Origin: Curtobacterium sp. VKM Ac-2922
Lineage (GTDB): Bacteria; Actinomycetota; Actinomycetes; Actinomycetales; Microbacteriaceae
Length of the DNA: 59,532 nucleotides
Direction: 5' to 3'
Assembly: GCF_022815645.1 (NCBI RefSeq)
Contig: NZ_JALGRO010000005.1
Span: forward strand, 189,199 to 248,730
Positions within the stretch are counted from its first letter, which is position 1, and the number at the start of each line of letters is the position of its first letter. Positions 34,557-43,991 of this stretch are shown piece by piece. Under the pieces are notes generated by a model. The model was not told the DNA's origin, did not search any database, and saw only the letters and a program-made list of their open reading frames with translations. The translations under genes and the position numbers were made by a program.

Positions 34557-36374
34557 ATGTCCGACCAGCCCGAGTCAGGACGCACTGCAGCACGTCGGGG
34601 GTCTGGGGCCCGCGTTGTCCTGTGGGTCGTCCTCGCCCTCGTCCTCCTGCTGATCTTCGCCGTCGCGTGGGTGGGTATCCGTGGTGTCCTGGCGAAGGGG
34701 CATCTGGAACGCGCCGTCGGTGACGTCGACACCCTGCGGACGCAGCTCACCAGCGGGGACACCGCTGCCGTGCAGAAGACCGCCAAGCACCTGCAGGACG
34801 AAGCGGGTGCGGCCCGGTCGCTGACCGGAGACCCGATCTGGGGTGCGTCGCAGTACGTGCCGTTCTTCGGGACGAACCTGCGCGCGGTGCGGCAGGTCTC
34901 CGTGGTGGTCGACGACGTCGCTCGGAACGCGGTGACGCCGGTCTCCAGCGTCGTCGGCAAGTTCAGCACCGACAGCTTCGCGCCGAAGAACGGCAAGATC
35001 GACCTGCAGCCGATCGAGGACGCGCAACCAGCCGTCGCGAAGGCGACATCGACCCTGCAGCGCGCGGAACGTGATGCCGAGGCGATCGACACGAGCGACA
35101 CGCTGTCGCCGGTCACCACCGCCGTCGGGCAGCTCCGGAACGCCCTGCAATCGGCCTCGACCCAGGCCACGGCGGCAAACCGCATCGTCCAGCTCGCACC
35201 CGCGATGCTCGGACACGACGGTGACCGGAACTACCTGCTGCTGTTCCAGAACAACGCCGAGTTGCGCGCGGGCGGGGGGATCCCGGGAGCCGTGGCTCGC
35301 CTCCAGGTCGAGGACGGACACATCAGCCTCACGAACCAGGCTGCCGGTTCGTCGTTCGGACCGTACGACCAGCCGGTGCTACCGCTGGCAGCAGACACCG
35401 CGAGCCTGTACGGCTCGATCACCGGCGAGTACATGCAGGACGTCACGCTCACCCCGCGCTTCGACGTGTCAGCGCAGCTGGCGCGCGCGATGTGGAAGCA
35501 GAAGTTCGGCGAGCAGGTCGACGGCGTGCTGGCCATCGATCCCGTCACGTTGAGCTACATCCTGCGGGCGACCGGTCCGGTGCAGCTACCGACCGGCGAC
35601 ACGCTGACCTCGGACAACGCCGTCAAGCTGCTGCTGAGCGACGTCTACAGCAAGTACCCGGACCCGAGCGTCCAGGACGCGTTCTTCGCCTCCGCCGCCA
35701 GCGCAGTGTTCGAGAAGGTGTCGAGCGGCACGTTCGACACCAAGCAGTTCATCGGCGCGCTGACCCAGGGCGCCGACGAGGACCGACTCCGGCTGTGGAG
35801 CGCTGACGACAGCGAGCAGCAGCTGATCGACGGCACCCCGGTGTCCGGTGCCCTGCCGAGCGTGTCCAAGGCCACCCGGCAGTTCGGCGTCTACCTGAAC
35901 GACGGCACCGGAGCGAAGATGGACTTCTACCTCGACAAGACGGTGTCGGTCGGCGCCTCGGTCTGTCGGAAGGACGGCCGGCCGACGTCGGTCGTGCAGG
36001 TCACCATCAAGAACACCGCACCCGCAGATGCGGCCACGAGCCTGCCCGAGTACGTCACCGGCGGCGGCAACTTCGGCACCGAGCCCGGCACGATCAAGAC
36101 ACTGATCGCCGTCTACGCGCCCACGAACGCGCTCTACCTCGGGTCCACACAGGGCGGCAAGCAGGTCGGAGTGCAGACGGCCAGCGACGGCGGTCACCCG
36201 GTGGCGCAGCTGCAGACGATGCTCGCCCCGGGGCAGAGCACGACGTTCCGTGTGGCGTTCCTGGGTGAGGCGAAGTACGCCAAGGCCGGCGTGCAGGCGA
36301 TGTCGACCCCGGGCGTCCGGCAGAGCAAGGTCCTGCCACTGACGTTCGACTGCGCCGACCCGACCAAGGGCTGA
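34557..36374 (+). CDS. DUF4012 membrane-anchored protein
   Basis: A 605-residue protein with a single N-terminal membrane helix (about 20-44) and a large outside domain of the DUF4012 family. That family is frequent beside actinobacterial exopolysaccharide genes and has no settled activity. The stretch NYLLLFQNNAELRAGGGIPG (about 224-243) is the family hallmark. An amphipathic helical part precedes it (about 50-200). The rest is beta-rich. The leaderless-type start suggests a separate transcript. A role in attaching or transferring the polymer at the surface is plausible (inference). It is not part of the low-GC block. Confidence 0.88.
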   Translation: MSDQPESGRTAARRGSGARVVLWVVLALVLLLIFAVAWVGIRGVLAKGHLERAVGDVDTLRTQLTSGDTAAVQKTAKHLQDEAGAARSLTGDPIWGASQYVPFFGTNLRAVRQVSVVVDDVARNAVTPVSSVVGKFSTDSFAPKNGKIDLQPIEDAQPAVAKATSTLQRAERDAEAIDTSDTLSPVTTAVGQLRNALQSASTQATAANRIVQLAPAMLGHDGDRNYLLLFQNNAELRAGGGIPGAVARLQVEDGHISLTNQAAGSSFGPYDQPVLPLAADTASLYGSITGEYMQDVTLTPRFDVSAQLARAMWKQKFGEQVDGVLAIDPVTLSYILRATGPVQLPTGDTLTSDNAVKLLLSDVYSKYPDPSVQDAFFASAASAVFEKVSSGTFDTKQFIGALTQGADEDRLRLWSADDSEQQLIDGTPVSGALPSVSKATRQFGVYLNDGTGAKMDFYLDKTVSVGASVCRKDGRPTSVVQVTIKNTAPADAATSLPEYVTGGGNFGTEPGTIKTLIAVYAPTNALYLGSTQGGKQVGVQTASDGGHPVAQLQTMLAPGQSTTFRVAFLGEAKYAKAGVQAMSTPGVRQSKVLPLTFDCADPTKG

Positions 36375-36805
36375 CGGCGCGAACCATATGCCCACCGCGC
36401 CGCCACAGGGCGCTCGGACGAGACGTGTTCGTCCAAGATGCGCGGCGTTCGGTGCCCCCATTCCGGGGGTCGCCGGGTCAACCTGCTCGATCGGACAGTG
36501 GGTTGTTCACCTGGTGCACAGGTACTTGCTGACGCCTGAGCCCACACAAAAAGTGCTTTTGATCAGGGGTTTCGACGGAATTACCGGCGTGGCGAGGGTG
36601 ACTACCGATGCCGACGCGCCCGAACTGTGACCTCGAGTTAACGAGATCGACGCACAGAACATGACAACGAACTGGGAAAAGCCGATACATTGAGTGAACT
36701 TCGCCAATAACGCCCGCCATCATCACCAACGGCCTGGGCACGATGCGGCGAGGGAGCGGGCTCTGGTTCCAGGGTCTGGATGATCAGATCACTAGGGGAA
36801 ACTTC
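36375..36805 (+). other. 431-bp intergenic region before the LAFTG protein
   Basis: Contains the inverted repeat CAAAA-AGTGC-TTTTG at 36547-36561 and a possible promoter: ATGACA at 36661, 18 nt, ATACAT at 36685. If that is used, the leader of the LAFTG gene is over 100 nt. I see no reading frame with coding character. The region is A/T-richer than most gaps here. Confidence 0.5.
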
Positions 36806-37354
36806 ATGAAGAAGCTCATTGCTGCTGTCGTGCTGGCTGGGGCCGCACTGCTCGCAACGCCGGCCGTCGCCAACGCTGCCGGTTACACGCCCGACTCCGA
36901 TGTCTCCGTCTCCGGCAGCTACACCGCCGGTGGCACCGCTGCCGTGAGCTTCACGCCGGGTGCCTTCCAGGACAACGAGACCGTCAACGTCCAGGTCACC
37001 GGCGCCGGCGCCGTCACCCTGGGTGCGCTGCCGACCACGACCGTCTCGAAGTCCTACACGGCTTCGTCCGACGGCTCGCTCGTCGTCCGCGTCACCTTCC
37101 CGGCCGGCGCGTCGGGCACCTACAACCTGACCGCCACCGGCGCCACCTCGGGCGTCGTCGGCCTGGCCTCGTTCACCGTCGCTCCGGCTGACGCTGCGGT
37201 TGCCACCGGCTCGAACGGCACCAACGGCACCCTCGCCTTCACCGGTGGCACCATCTCCGCTCTGGCCCTCTGGGTCGGCGGCGGCGCTGTCGTCCTCGGT
37301 GGTGGCCTGCTCGTGGTCCGCGGCTCGGTCCGTCGCCAGCGCGAGACCGTCTGA
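36806..37354 (+). CDS. Sortase-anchored (LAFTG) cell-wall surface protein
   Basis: A 182-residue exported protein. The signal peptide is MKKLIAAVVLAGAALLATPA to about residue 26. The mature part is a Thr/Gly/Val-rich beta region (about 27-145), one or two Ig-like strands sets. The end has the class E sortase motif LAFTG (about 147-151), a membrane helix and a basic tail RRQR. ATG 36806 has AGGGGAA 6 nt upstream. No sortase gene is in the window. It lies at the end of the exopolysaccharide locus and may anchor or coat the polymer (inference). A strong terminator follows. Confidence 0.9.
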   Translation: MKKLIAAVVLAGAALLATPAVANAAGYTPDSDVSVSGSYTAGGTAAVSFTPGAFQDNETVNVQVTGAGAVTLGALPTTTVSKSYTASSDGSLVVRVTFPAGASGTYNLTATGATSGVVGLASFTVAPADAAVATGSNGTNGTLAFTGGTISALALWVGGGAVVLGGGLLVVRGSVRRQRETV

Positions 37355-37369
37355 GTCTCGACACACTGA

Positions 37370-37407
37370 ACGAAGCCCCCGCAGCCGTCTGGCTGCGGGG
37401 GCTTCGT
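37370..37407 (+). terminator. Strong hairpin terminator after the LAFTG gene
   Basis: Arms 37370-37386 and 37391-37407 are a perfect 17-bp inverted repeat with the loop GTCT. It ends the exopolysaccharide region and probably also serves the minus-strand small ORF beyond it. Confidence 0.9.
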
Positions 37408-37433
37408 CATGCTCGGGGTGGACGCGGGGCAGG

Positions 37434-37565
37434 TCACCGCGTGAGCAGCGCCAACACCACCAGCACGACCGCGGCGACACCGACGACCGCCAGCACGATG
37501 TACAGCCACGGCGGTGTCCGCCCGGGCCGCTTCAGCTGACGCGGGGGCTGGTTGCGGTTGTCCAT
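37434..37565 (-). CDS. 43-residue single-helix membrane protein
   Basis: The minus strand from ATG 37565 reads MDNRNQPPRQLKRPGRTPPW, then the hydrophobic segment LYIVLAVVGVAAVVLVV and LALLTR, then TGA. A basic, proline-rich start followed by one membrane helix is a typical small actinobacterial membrane protein. No good Shine-Dalgarno site is seen. It lies between the LAFTG terminator and the promoter of the unknown paralogue. Function unknown. Confidence 0.6.
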   Translation of the reverse strand: MDNRNQPPRQLKRPGRTPPWLYIVLAVVGVAAVVLVVLALLTR

Positions 37566-37694
37566 GCGCCGGAGTGTGCAGCACCAACCTGTGCGCCACA
37601 CGGCTCAGCCAAGCGACGCACATGAGCCCCTGCGCATTCCCGATCCGCCCGGGTTTGTGGACGGTGTCCAGATCGCGAGTACCCCGTGCAGGAG

Positions 37695-37859
37695 ATGTAC
37701 CCCGAAACACATTGGTACCAGCCCGGAAACACAGGGCTCCACCTGTCCCGCGCATTGACAACTCCCGTGAATCCACGGGAGCGCTCGTGTCACCCGGGGT
37801 GCAGGACATAGCGTTGGGGTCATCAGGACACGTACCCCGTATCGCGAAGGAGCAGCGAC
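37695..37859 (+). promoter_or_regulatory. Composite promoter of the second unknown paralogue
   Basis: ATGTACCCCGA at 37695 (165 bp before ATG, exactly as at 15641); the 8-bp-arm palindrome CTCCCGTG-AATC-CACGGGAG at 37762-37781; ACATAGCGTTGGGG at 37806-37819; then CACGTACCCCGTATCGCG and AAGGAGCA. A further GTACCCCG is at 37679-37686. TTGACA at 37755 lies just before the palindrome but has no matching -10 at 17 nt. Confidence 0.7.
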
Positions 37860-38183
37860 ATGAGCATGACCGAGACCCACCCCGCCGTGGCCGAGGTGAC
37901 CCTCGACACGGAGACCATCGAGGTCATCGCTGCGATCGAAGCCCAGGTCGTCACCTCCGCCGCTCCGCAGCGCGCACGGATCCTCTGGACCCGCCCCGAC
38001 ACCGGCCTGTGGGCAGCGAACTACGGCGGCTACTACGGCGGCACGGTCGACAAGCAGGGCTCGCACTACTTCGTGTCGGACACCTTCGGCCAGTACGTCG
38101 GCGACTTCCGCTCACTCGACGAAGCCCAGGCCCGCCTCGCTGAGCGACTGCACACCGTCCTGCCGGACGTCATCCGCTCCTGA
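37860..38183 (+). CDS. Unknown small protein, paralogue of 15806-16126
   Basis: A 107-residue soluble protein. Shared blocks with its paralogue: LDTET, ANYGGYYGGTVDK, SDTFG, VGDF-SLDEAQ, LAERLH and LP-VIRS. The N-terminal 12 residues and the helix at about 20-40 differ most. The W-x-ANYGGY-GG-VDK...SDTFG core is conserved and is the likely functional surface. ATG 37860 has AAGGAG upstream. A terminator hairpin follows at once, so this is a single-gene transcript. I cannot name a family. Confidence 0.85.
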   Translation: MSMTETHPAVAEVTLDTETIEVIAAIEAQVVTSAAPQRARILWTRPDTGLWAANYGGYYGGTVDKQGSHYFVSDTFGQYVGDFRSLDEAQARLAERLHTVLPDVIRS

Positions 38184-38202
38184 CCCCGGTCCGACCGCAC
38201 GA

Positions 38203-39090
38203 TCAACGCCCCGCCGCACTCCGGCGGGGCTTCGTCGTTCCCATGGCGACCACGCCCAGCACCACCACGCCCAGCAGCGCACCGATGACCGCGCCGCTGG
38301 TGTTCGCGAGCACGTCGTCGAACGACGCGAACCGCGCCGGCAGGAACAGCGCCTGCCCGATCTCGATCGCCGAGCTCACCACCAGCCCGGCCACGCAGCC
38401 CACCCACCACGCGCGGGTCCCCAGCCGCAGCACGACGAGCAACCCGAGCGGCACGAAGAACAGCACGTTCGCGCTGAACTCCAGCGCCCCGTAGCCGAAC
38501 CACGCGGGGACGCCGACACGGTGCACCAGGTCCAGCACGCGCAGGATCACCGGGTGGGCACCGGCGTCGACGGGGGAGCCCCAGTACCCCACCACCAGCA
38601 CGCCCAGGCCGTACAGCACCAGCAGCGTCGTCGCGAGCCGCCGACTGCGCGGCGTCGGAGCGACGGCACGGGTCCGCAGCGCGGCGAGCACCAGGGCGCC
38701 GAGCAGTACCCCGACCGCGCACGCCACGATCCCGGAGGCCCAGGTCCGGCCCGGCGTGCCACCCTGCGCCGCGCGGATGCTCACGACCAGCACGCAGGCG
38801 ACCGCGGCCCACGCGGACGCGCGCCACCCGGTGACGGCAGACGACCCGCGCCCGGCTGCCGCGACGAGCGCGGGGAGCGGGACGGTGACCGCCGTCACGG
38901 CCATCGCGGTGACGAAGCCGTCCTCGACGGTCAGGAGGCCGTGCCCGACACCCCGCAGCGCTGCGACCCCGGTACGGAACAGCGCCACCGCCTCGCTCGC
39001 CACCCCGGGCAGCGTCGCGGCCACCAGGACGGCCAGCACCGCCAGGCCCAGCACGAGGCGGGCGATCACGGCCGTCCGGGACAAGGTCAC
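38203..39090 (-). CDS. VanZ-family membrane protein
   Basis: A 295-residue protein with about eight predicted membrane helices. The C-terminal VanZ-like part has LEFSANVLFFVPLGLLVVL, SSAIEIGQALF and ASFDDVLANTSGAVIG, all family hallmarks. Named after the teicoplanin-resistance accessory protein, most members have no tested role. The GTG start has no strong ribosome site. Its last codons overlap the terminator of the convergent gene. There are no van genes nearby, so resistance should not be inferred. Confidence 0.88.
   Translation of the reverse strand: MTLSRTAVIARLVLGLAVLAVLVAATLPGVASEAVALFRTGVAALRGVGHGLLTVEDGFVTAMAVTAVTVPLPALVAAAGRGSSAVTGWRASAWAAVACVLVVSIRAAQGGTPGRTWASGIVACAVGVLLGALVLAALRTRAVAPTPRSRRLATTLLVLYGLGVLVVGYWGSPVDAGAHPVILRVLDLVHRVGVPAWFGYGALEFSANVLFFVPLGLLVVLRLGTRAWWVGCVAGLVVSSAIEIGQALFLPARFASFDDVLANTSGAVIGALLGVVVLGVVAMGTTKPRRSAAGR
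38208..38230 (+). terminator. Hairpin terminator GCCCCGCCG-CACTC-CGGCGGGGC
   Basis: A perfect 9-bp stem followed by TTCGTCGTT. It ends the small paralogue's transcript. It overlaps the 3' end of the convergent VanZ gene coding sequence. Confidence 0.8.
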
Positions 39091-39241
39091 GAGGGTCGAC
39101 GCTACCGGTGCCGGGCGGGAACCCGGACTGCCAGGGCCCCGCGGATGGCGGACAGCAGGTCTCGGTCACCGCCGTCGCACGGCGGACGTGATCCGTGCCT
39201 CCAGTCTGCTGTCGTGGCCCGTGGGGGTGTGTCGAGCCGCG

Positions 39242-40015
39242 TCAGAACAGCGTGTCGGTGCCGCGCAGCTCGGCGGTGCCGGCCGGATCCACGGGTTCGA
39301 TCAGCTGCGGGCCGTCGTTCCGGACGCTGTTGACAGTGCGGGCGACCTCGTACTGCGTCAGACCTGCTGCGACCTCGAGCGACTCGTGGTCCAGCAGCGC
39401 CAGCAGGTCGTCCGCCGCCAGCTCACCGCCCAGCCAGTCGTCGTAGCCGTCGGGAGTCAGGAACGCCGGCATCCGATCGTGGACCTCGCCCGGGGCGACG
39501 TGGGCGTCCCGCGTGATGATCGCCAGCGAGAGCTTCCACTTGTCGGGGTCGTCCTCGGGCTTGGTCGGGTCGGGCCAGGCGCTCACGACGCCGGCCATCG
39601 CGAGCGCCCCGCCGGGTTCGTGCACGAAGTGGGGTTCCTTGCCGTCCTCGCGCACGACCCACTCGTAGTAGCCCTGCGCGGGGACGATGCACCGGTTCGT
39701 CAGGAAGGCCCGCTTGAACATGCCGCTCGTGGCCACGGTCTCGATGCGGGCGTTGATCGGCTTCGGACGTTGCTTCGCGAAGTCCTTCGCCCAGGTCGGC
39801 ACGAAGCCCCAGCTGATGCGGGGGAGTTCGCGCTCGCCGTGACGCTGCCGGACGGCGTACACGGGGTCGGTCGGCGCGACGTTCCAGCTCGGGGCCAGGC
39901 CGGCGTGCACCTCGCCCGAGTCCGGGTCGACGTACTCGGTCCCCGAGGCGAGCTCGGCCAGGAGCTCCGGAAGCAGGTCAGCGGTGGTGTCGGAGACGAC
40001 GAAGCGGCCACACAT
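39242..40015 (-). CDS. SRAP-domain protein (HMCES/YedK family)
   Basis: A 257-residue protein predicted to shield abasic sites in single-stranded DNA by covalent attachment through Cys2. MCGRF at the N-terminus gives Cys2 once Met is removed. Other family residues are in NARIET, GYYEW and HDRMP (active-site Asn, Glu and His). ATG 40015 is chosen because Cys2 must be at the mature N-terminus; CACACT lies 6 nt upstream as a weak -10. It stands alone, beside a repeat-rich gap. Confidence 0.93.
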   Translation of the reverse strand: MCGRFVVSDTTADLLPELLAELASGTEYVDPDSGEVHAGLAPSWNVAPTDPVYAVRQRHGERELPRISWGFVPTWAKDFAKQRPKPINARIETVATSGMFKRAFLTNRCIVPAQGYYEWVVREDGKEPHFVHEPGGALAMAGVVSAWPDPTKPEDDPDKWKLSLAIITRDAHVAPGEVHDRMPAFLTPDGYDDWLGGELAADDLLALLDHESLEVAAGLTQYEVARTVNSVRNDGPQLIEPVDPAGTAELRGTDTLF

Positions 40016-40126
40016 GCGCCCAGTGTGCCCCGTCCCACCGACGCCCGTGCCGTGCCGCGGCGCGTGCCCGTGCCGTGCCGCCGCGCGTGCCCGTGCGCGT
40101 GCCCGTGCGCGTGCCGCCGCGCGTGC

Positions 40127-40194
40127 CGAGTCTCGGCGCAGCGGACAGTTCGCGCCGGCCGGATGCCGCAAGGTGTCCGCGGGGCCGAGTCTCG
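40127..40194. repeat. Dispersed 59-bp repeat element, copy 2
   Basis: Bounded by CGAGTCTCG at 40127 and again at 40186 (59 bp apart), with GCGGACAGTTCGCGCC inside. Same element as 1046-1113, here in the 707-bp gap after the start of the SRAP gene. Confidence 0.75.
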
Positions 40195-40198
40195 TTAC

Positions 40199-40266
40199 GG
40201 CGAGTGGCGAGTGGCGAGTGGCGAGCGGCAAGTGGGGGTGGCGAGTGGCGAGCGGCAAGCGGCGGC
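40199..40266. repeat. Heptanucleotide tandem repeat (GCGAGTG family)
   Basis: About nine 7-bp units of GCGAGTG with variants GCGAGCG and GCAAGTG. It directly follows repeat copy 2. Confidence 0.8.
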
Positions 40267-40289
40267 GGTGCGGCGTGGTTCGTCCTGCG

Positions 40290-40343
40290 GGTTGGCCGAT
40301 CTGGTCGGTGGAACCCGGGGATCGCGGACCAGATCGGCCAACC
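40290..40343. repeat. Long inverted repeat, 17-bp perfect arms
   Basis: GGTTGGCCGATCTGGTC (40290-40306) pairs exactly with 40327-40343 across a 20-nt loop. It lies far from either flanking gene end and is not followed by a T-run, so it may be a small mobile or REP-like palindrome rather than a terminator. Confidence 0.7.
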
Positions 40344-40477
40344 TGCAGGGGGAACCCGTCCGGGTCCGGGGGCGGCTCTGTGGCCCGCGGGATCAGGTCG
40401 GTGCGCTGGACAGGCGCTCACGGCGGCGGGGTGGGGTCGGCGGGGCGAGGCCAGCGGGGCCAAGCGGGGCGGGGCGG

Positions 40478-40722
40478 CGAGACTCGGCGATGCGGACAGT
40501 TCGCGCCGTCGGGATGCCGTGCGGGGTCCGCGGGGCCGAGTCTCGGCGATGCGGACAGTTCGCGCCGTCGGGATGCCGTGCGGGGTCCGCAGAGCCGAGA
40601 CTCGGCGATGCGGTCAGGTTGCGCCGTCGGGATGCCGTGCGGGGTCCGCGGGGCCGAGACTCGGTGGTGCGGACAGGTTGCGCCGTCGGGATGCCGTGCG
40701 GGGTCCGCGGGGCCGAGTCTCG
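40478..40722. repeat. Four tandem copies of the 59-bp element
   Basis: CGAG(A/T)CTCG junctions at 40478, 40537, 40596, 40655 and 40714 mark four 59-bp units. Each unit contains GCGG(A/T)CAG(T/G)T, CGCCGTCGGGATGCCGTGCG and GGTCCGC. The central base of the 9-bp junction alternates between A and T. The array ends on the base before the stop codon of the minus-strand gene at 40723. Confidence 0.85.
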
Positions 40723-41313
40723 TCAGAGGGATGCGGCCTCGCGGCGGGCGCGCTCGGCACGGCCCAGGCGCGTCAGCATCGAGGGCAGGTTGCCGGCGTA
40801 GACGAGCATGAGCACCGGCCACACGTGCGCGGACCCGACGACCGCGAAGCTGATCGCCGCCAGCACCCCGCCGGCGACGAGTGCCGTTCCCCGCGTCAGG
40901 TCCACGATGACGCCGCGGCGGTACAGCGCGGTGTCGATCAGGACGGCCTCGCGGTCCTCGGGCGCGATCGCCGGTGGCCGGACCGCCAGGTAGCGCTGGA
41001 TCGACGACCGGACGGTGCGGGCCGTGTCGGGGCGGACCTGCCGGCCGTTGATCGTCGCGACGGGCTCGGACCGCCCCGACAGAGGACAGCACGCGAACGC
41101 GACCAGACCGACCCCGAGCGCCAGCAGCAGCACGATGACCGTGGCGCCACCGGGCCGCAGTCCGGTCCAGTGCCGGCCGAGCTCGAACACGGTCATCCCG
41201 GCCGCGGCGACCGCCATCGCCGCGAGCGCCACCCCGAACGCGCGGCGCACGCGAGCCGGGGACACCGCGTCACCGACCTGCTGCCAGTACGTCTGCCAAC
41301 CGAGTCGCAGCAC
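40723..41313 (-). CDS. Membrane protein, paralogue of the upstream gene, unknown
   Basis: A 196-residue protein with about four membrane helices in two pairs (about 25-75 and 130-180) and a polar loop between. The N-terminus LRLGWQTYWQQV matches LGWRVFRDEF of the gene upstream. Both share the ending (L/R)xRLGRxERAR and the loop with DR(E/D)xVLxDxAxxRxG. The GTG start is 5 bp after the previous stop, so the pair is an operon. I do not recognise a family. Confidence 0.75.
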   Translation of the reverse strand: MLRLGWQTYWQQVGDAVSPARVRRAFGVALAAMAVAAAGMTVFELGRHWTGLRPGGATVIVLLLALGVGLVAFACCPLSGRSEPVATINGRQVRPDTARTVRSSIQRYLAVRPPAIAPEDREAVLIDTALYRRGVIVDLTRGTALVAGGVLAAISFAVVGSAHVWPVLMLVYAGNLPSMLTRLGRAERARREAASL

Positions 41314-41318
41314 GGGCG

Positions 41319-41999
41319 CTACCCGTCCTCGCCCGGCAGGCCGAGCTTCGAGCCCGAACGGGTGCCCGGACGTCCCGGGCGCACGGAGGTGCTCGCGGCG
41401 CGGGGCGGTGCGTCCGGCAGGAGTTCGGCGAGGGCACGTGCACGTTCGACCCTGCCGAGGCGGATCACGTTCGTCACGGTGCGGACCACGGCGATCAGCG
41501 CGACCCAGAGCACGATCCGGGCGGGCACCTCGAGCAGGACGACCGCGACGGTGCCCAGCACGACGACCACCAGCAGGAGCAGCCCGCGGTACACCTCGGG
41601 CACCATCCCGGCGCGGATGACCGCTGCATCCCGCAGCACGTCGTCGCGGTCGGCGGGGTCGATCGTCGGCGCGCCACCGCGGCGGAAGTACTGCTCGACG
41701 CCGTCCCGCGCCTGGGTCATGGCTCCGGACCAGTAAAGGCGTGCGCCGTCCGGGCCGGTGGGGCGGAGGGGGACGAGTGCGGCGCCGAGCACGCCGACCG
41801 CGAGCGCGAGCATCACGACACCGACCAGTCCTGCGGCGCTGCCCAGGTCCGGCCACGGCGTGACGAGCCCGACGCCGACCAGCACCACCGCGCTGGCGAT
41901 CGCGACGAGGACACCGACGACCACCGACCGGCGACGACGCTCGGCGGGAACGCAGCGGCTGAACTCGTCGCGGAACACGCGCCAGCCGAGGGAGTACAT
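41319..41999 (-). CDS. Membrane protein, paralogue of the downstream gene, unknown
   Basis: A 226-residue protein with four predicted membrane helices (about 28-75 and 138-175). A central polar part has DPADRDDVLRDAAVIRAG. A C-terminal basic, Pro/Arg-rich tail is missing in the paralogue. TAGGAA lies exactly 6 nt before the ATG, a possible leaderless promoter. It was probably formed by tandem duplication with the next gene. Confidence 0.78.
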   Translation of the reverse strand: MYSLGWRVFRDEFSRCVPAERRRRSVVVGVLVAIASAVVLVGVGLVTPWPDLGSAAGLVGVVMLALAVGVLGAALVPLRPTGPDGARLYWSGAMTQARDGVEQYFRRGGAPTIDPADRDDVLRDAAVIRAGMVPEVYRGLLLLVVVVLGTVAVVLLEVPARIVLWVALIAVVRTVTNVIRLGRVERARALAELLPDAPPRAASTSVRPGRPGTRSGSKLGLPGEDG

Positions 42000-42120
42000 G
42001 CATCGTTCCTACTCGGCCGGCCGCCGGACACGCCCGGCTGGTCTCGACCGCGCACACCCGGCACCGCACGGCGGCGGGCCGGATCAGCGATCGTCCAGGC
42101 AGGGGCGCTCACCTGCTGCC

Positions 42121-42546
<426 letters not shown>

Positions 42547-42574
42547 CCGGCCCGGCGGCTGGCACGCTGGGGCC

Positions 42575-42961
42575 ATGGACCCCGTGTCGCGCTGCCCCTG
42601 CCTGAGCGGCAACCCCTACGGCGAGTGCTGCGGCCCCCTGCACGCCGGGGCCGCAGCACCCACCGCCGAACGGCTCATGCGCTCCCGGTTCTCGGCGTTC
42701 GCGCTCGGGCTGCCCGAGTACCTGCTGCGCTCGTGGCACCCGAGCACCCGACCGGCCACGCTCGAACTCGACCCCGACCAGCGCTGGACCCGGCTCGACA
42801 TCACCGCGACCCAGGCGGGAGGCCCGTTCGACTCGCGGGGCACGGTCGCCTTCCGCGCGTGGTGGCGGACCGACACCGACCGTGGCACGCTCGAGGAGAC
42901 GAGCGACTTCGTCCGCGAGCAGGGCCGCTGGTTCTACCTGGACGGGGTCGTGGCGTCCTGA
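42575..42961 (+). CDS. YchJ-family SEC-C-type zinc protein
   Basis: A 128-residue protein. The N-terminus CPCLSGNPYGECCGP is a SEC-C-like zinc motif (about 7-21). The YchJ middle domain follows, with AERLMRSRFSAFALG and YLLRSWHPSTRP; the strand end GRWFYLDG is typical. Role not established. CACGCT lies 6 nt before the ATG. It is followed 8 nt later by the SDR gene. Confidence 0.88.
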   Translation: MDPVSRCPCLSGNPYGECCGPLHAGAAAPTAERLMRSRFSAFALGLPEYLLRSWHPSTRPATLELDPDQRWTRLDITATQAGGPFDSRGTVAFRAWWRTDTDRGTLEETSDFVREQGRWFYLDGVVAS

Positions 42962-42969
42962 GGAGCACC

Positions 42970-43976
<1,007 letters not shown>

Positions 43977-43991
43977 CGCTCCGCGGGCCCG

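Noticed and set aside
37755..37760. TTGACA as the -35 of the second unknown paralogue
   Set aside because: No TAnnnT lies 16-18 nt downstream; the shared -10-like region is about 49 nt away and copy 1 has no TTGACA.
38705..38712. A further GTACCCCG element
   Set aside because: It lies inside the VanZ coding region with no palindrome, -10 or leader around it, so chance is likely.
38203..39090. Glycopeptide resistance through VanZ
   Set aside because: VanZ-family proteins are widespread membrane proteins of unknown role, and no vanHAX-type genes are present.
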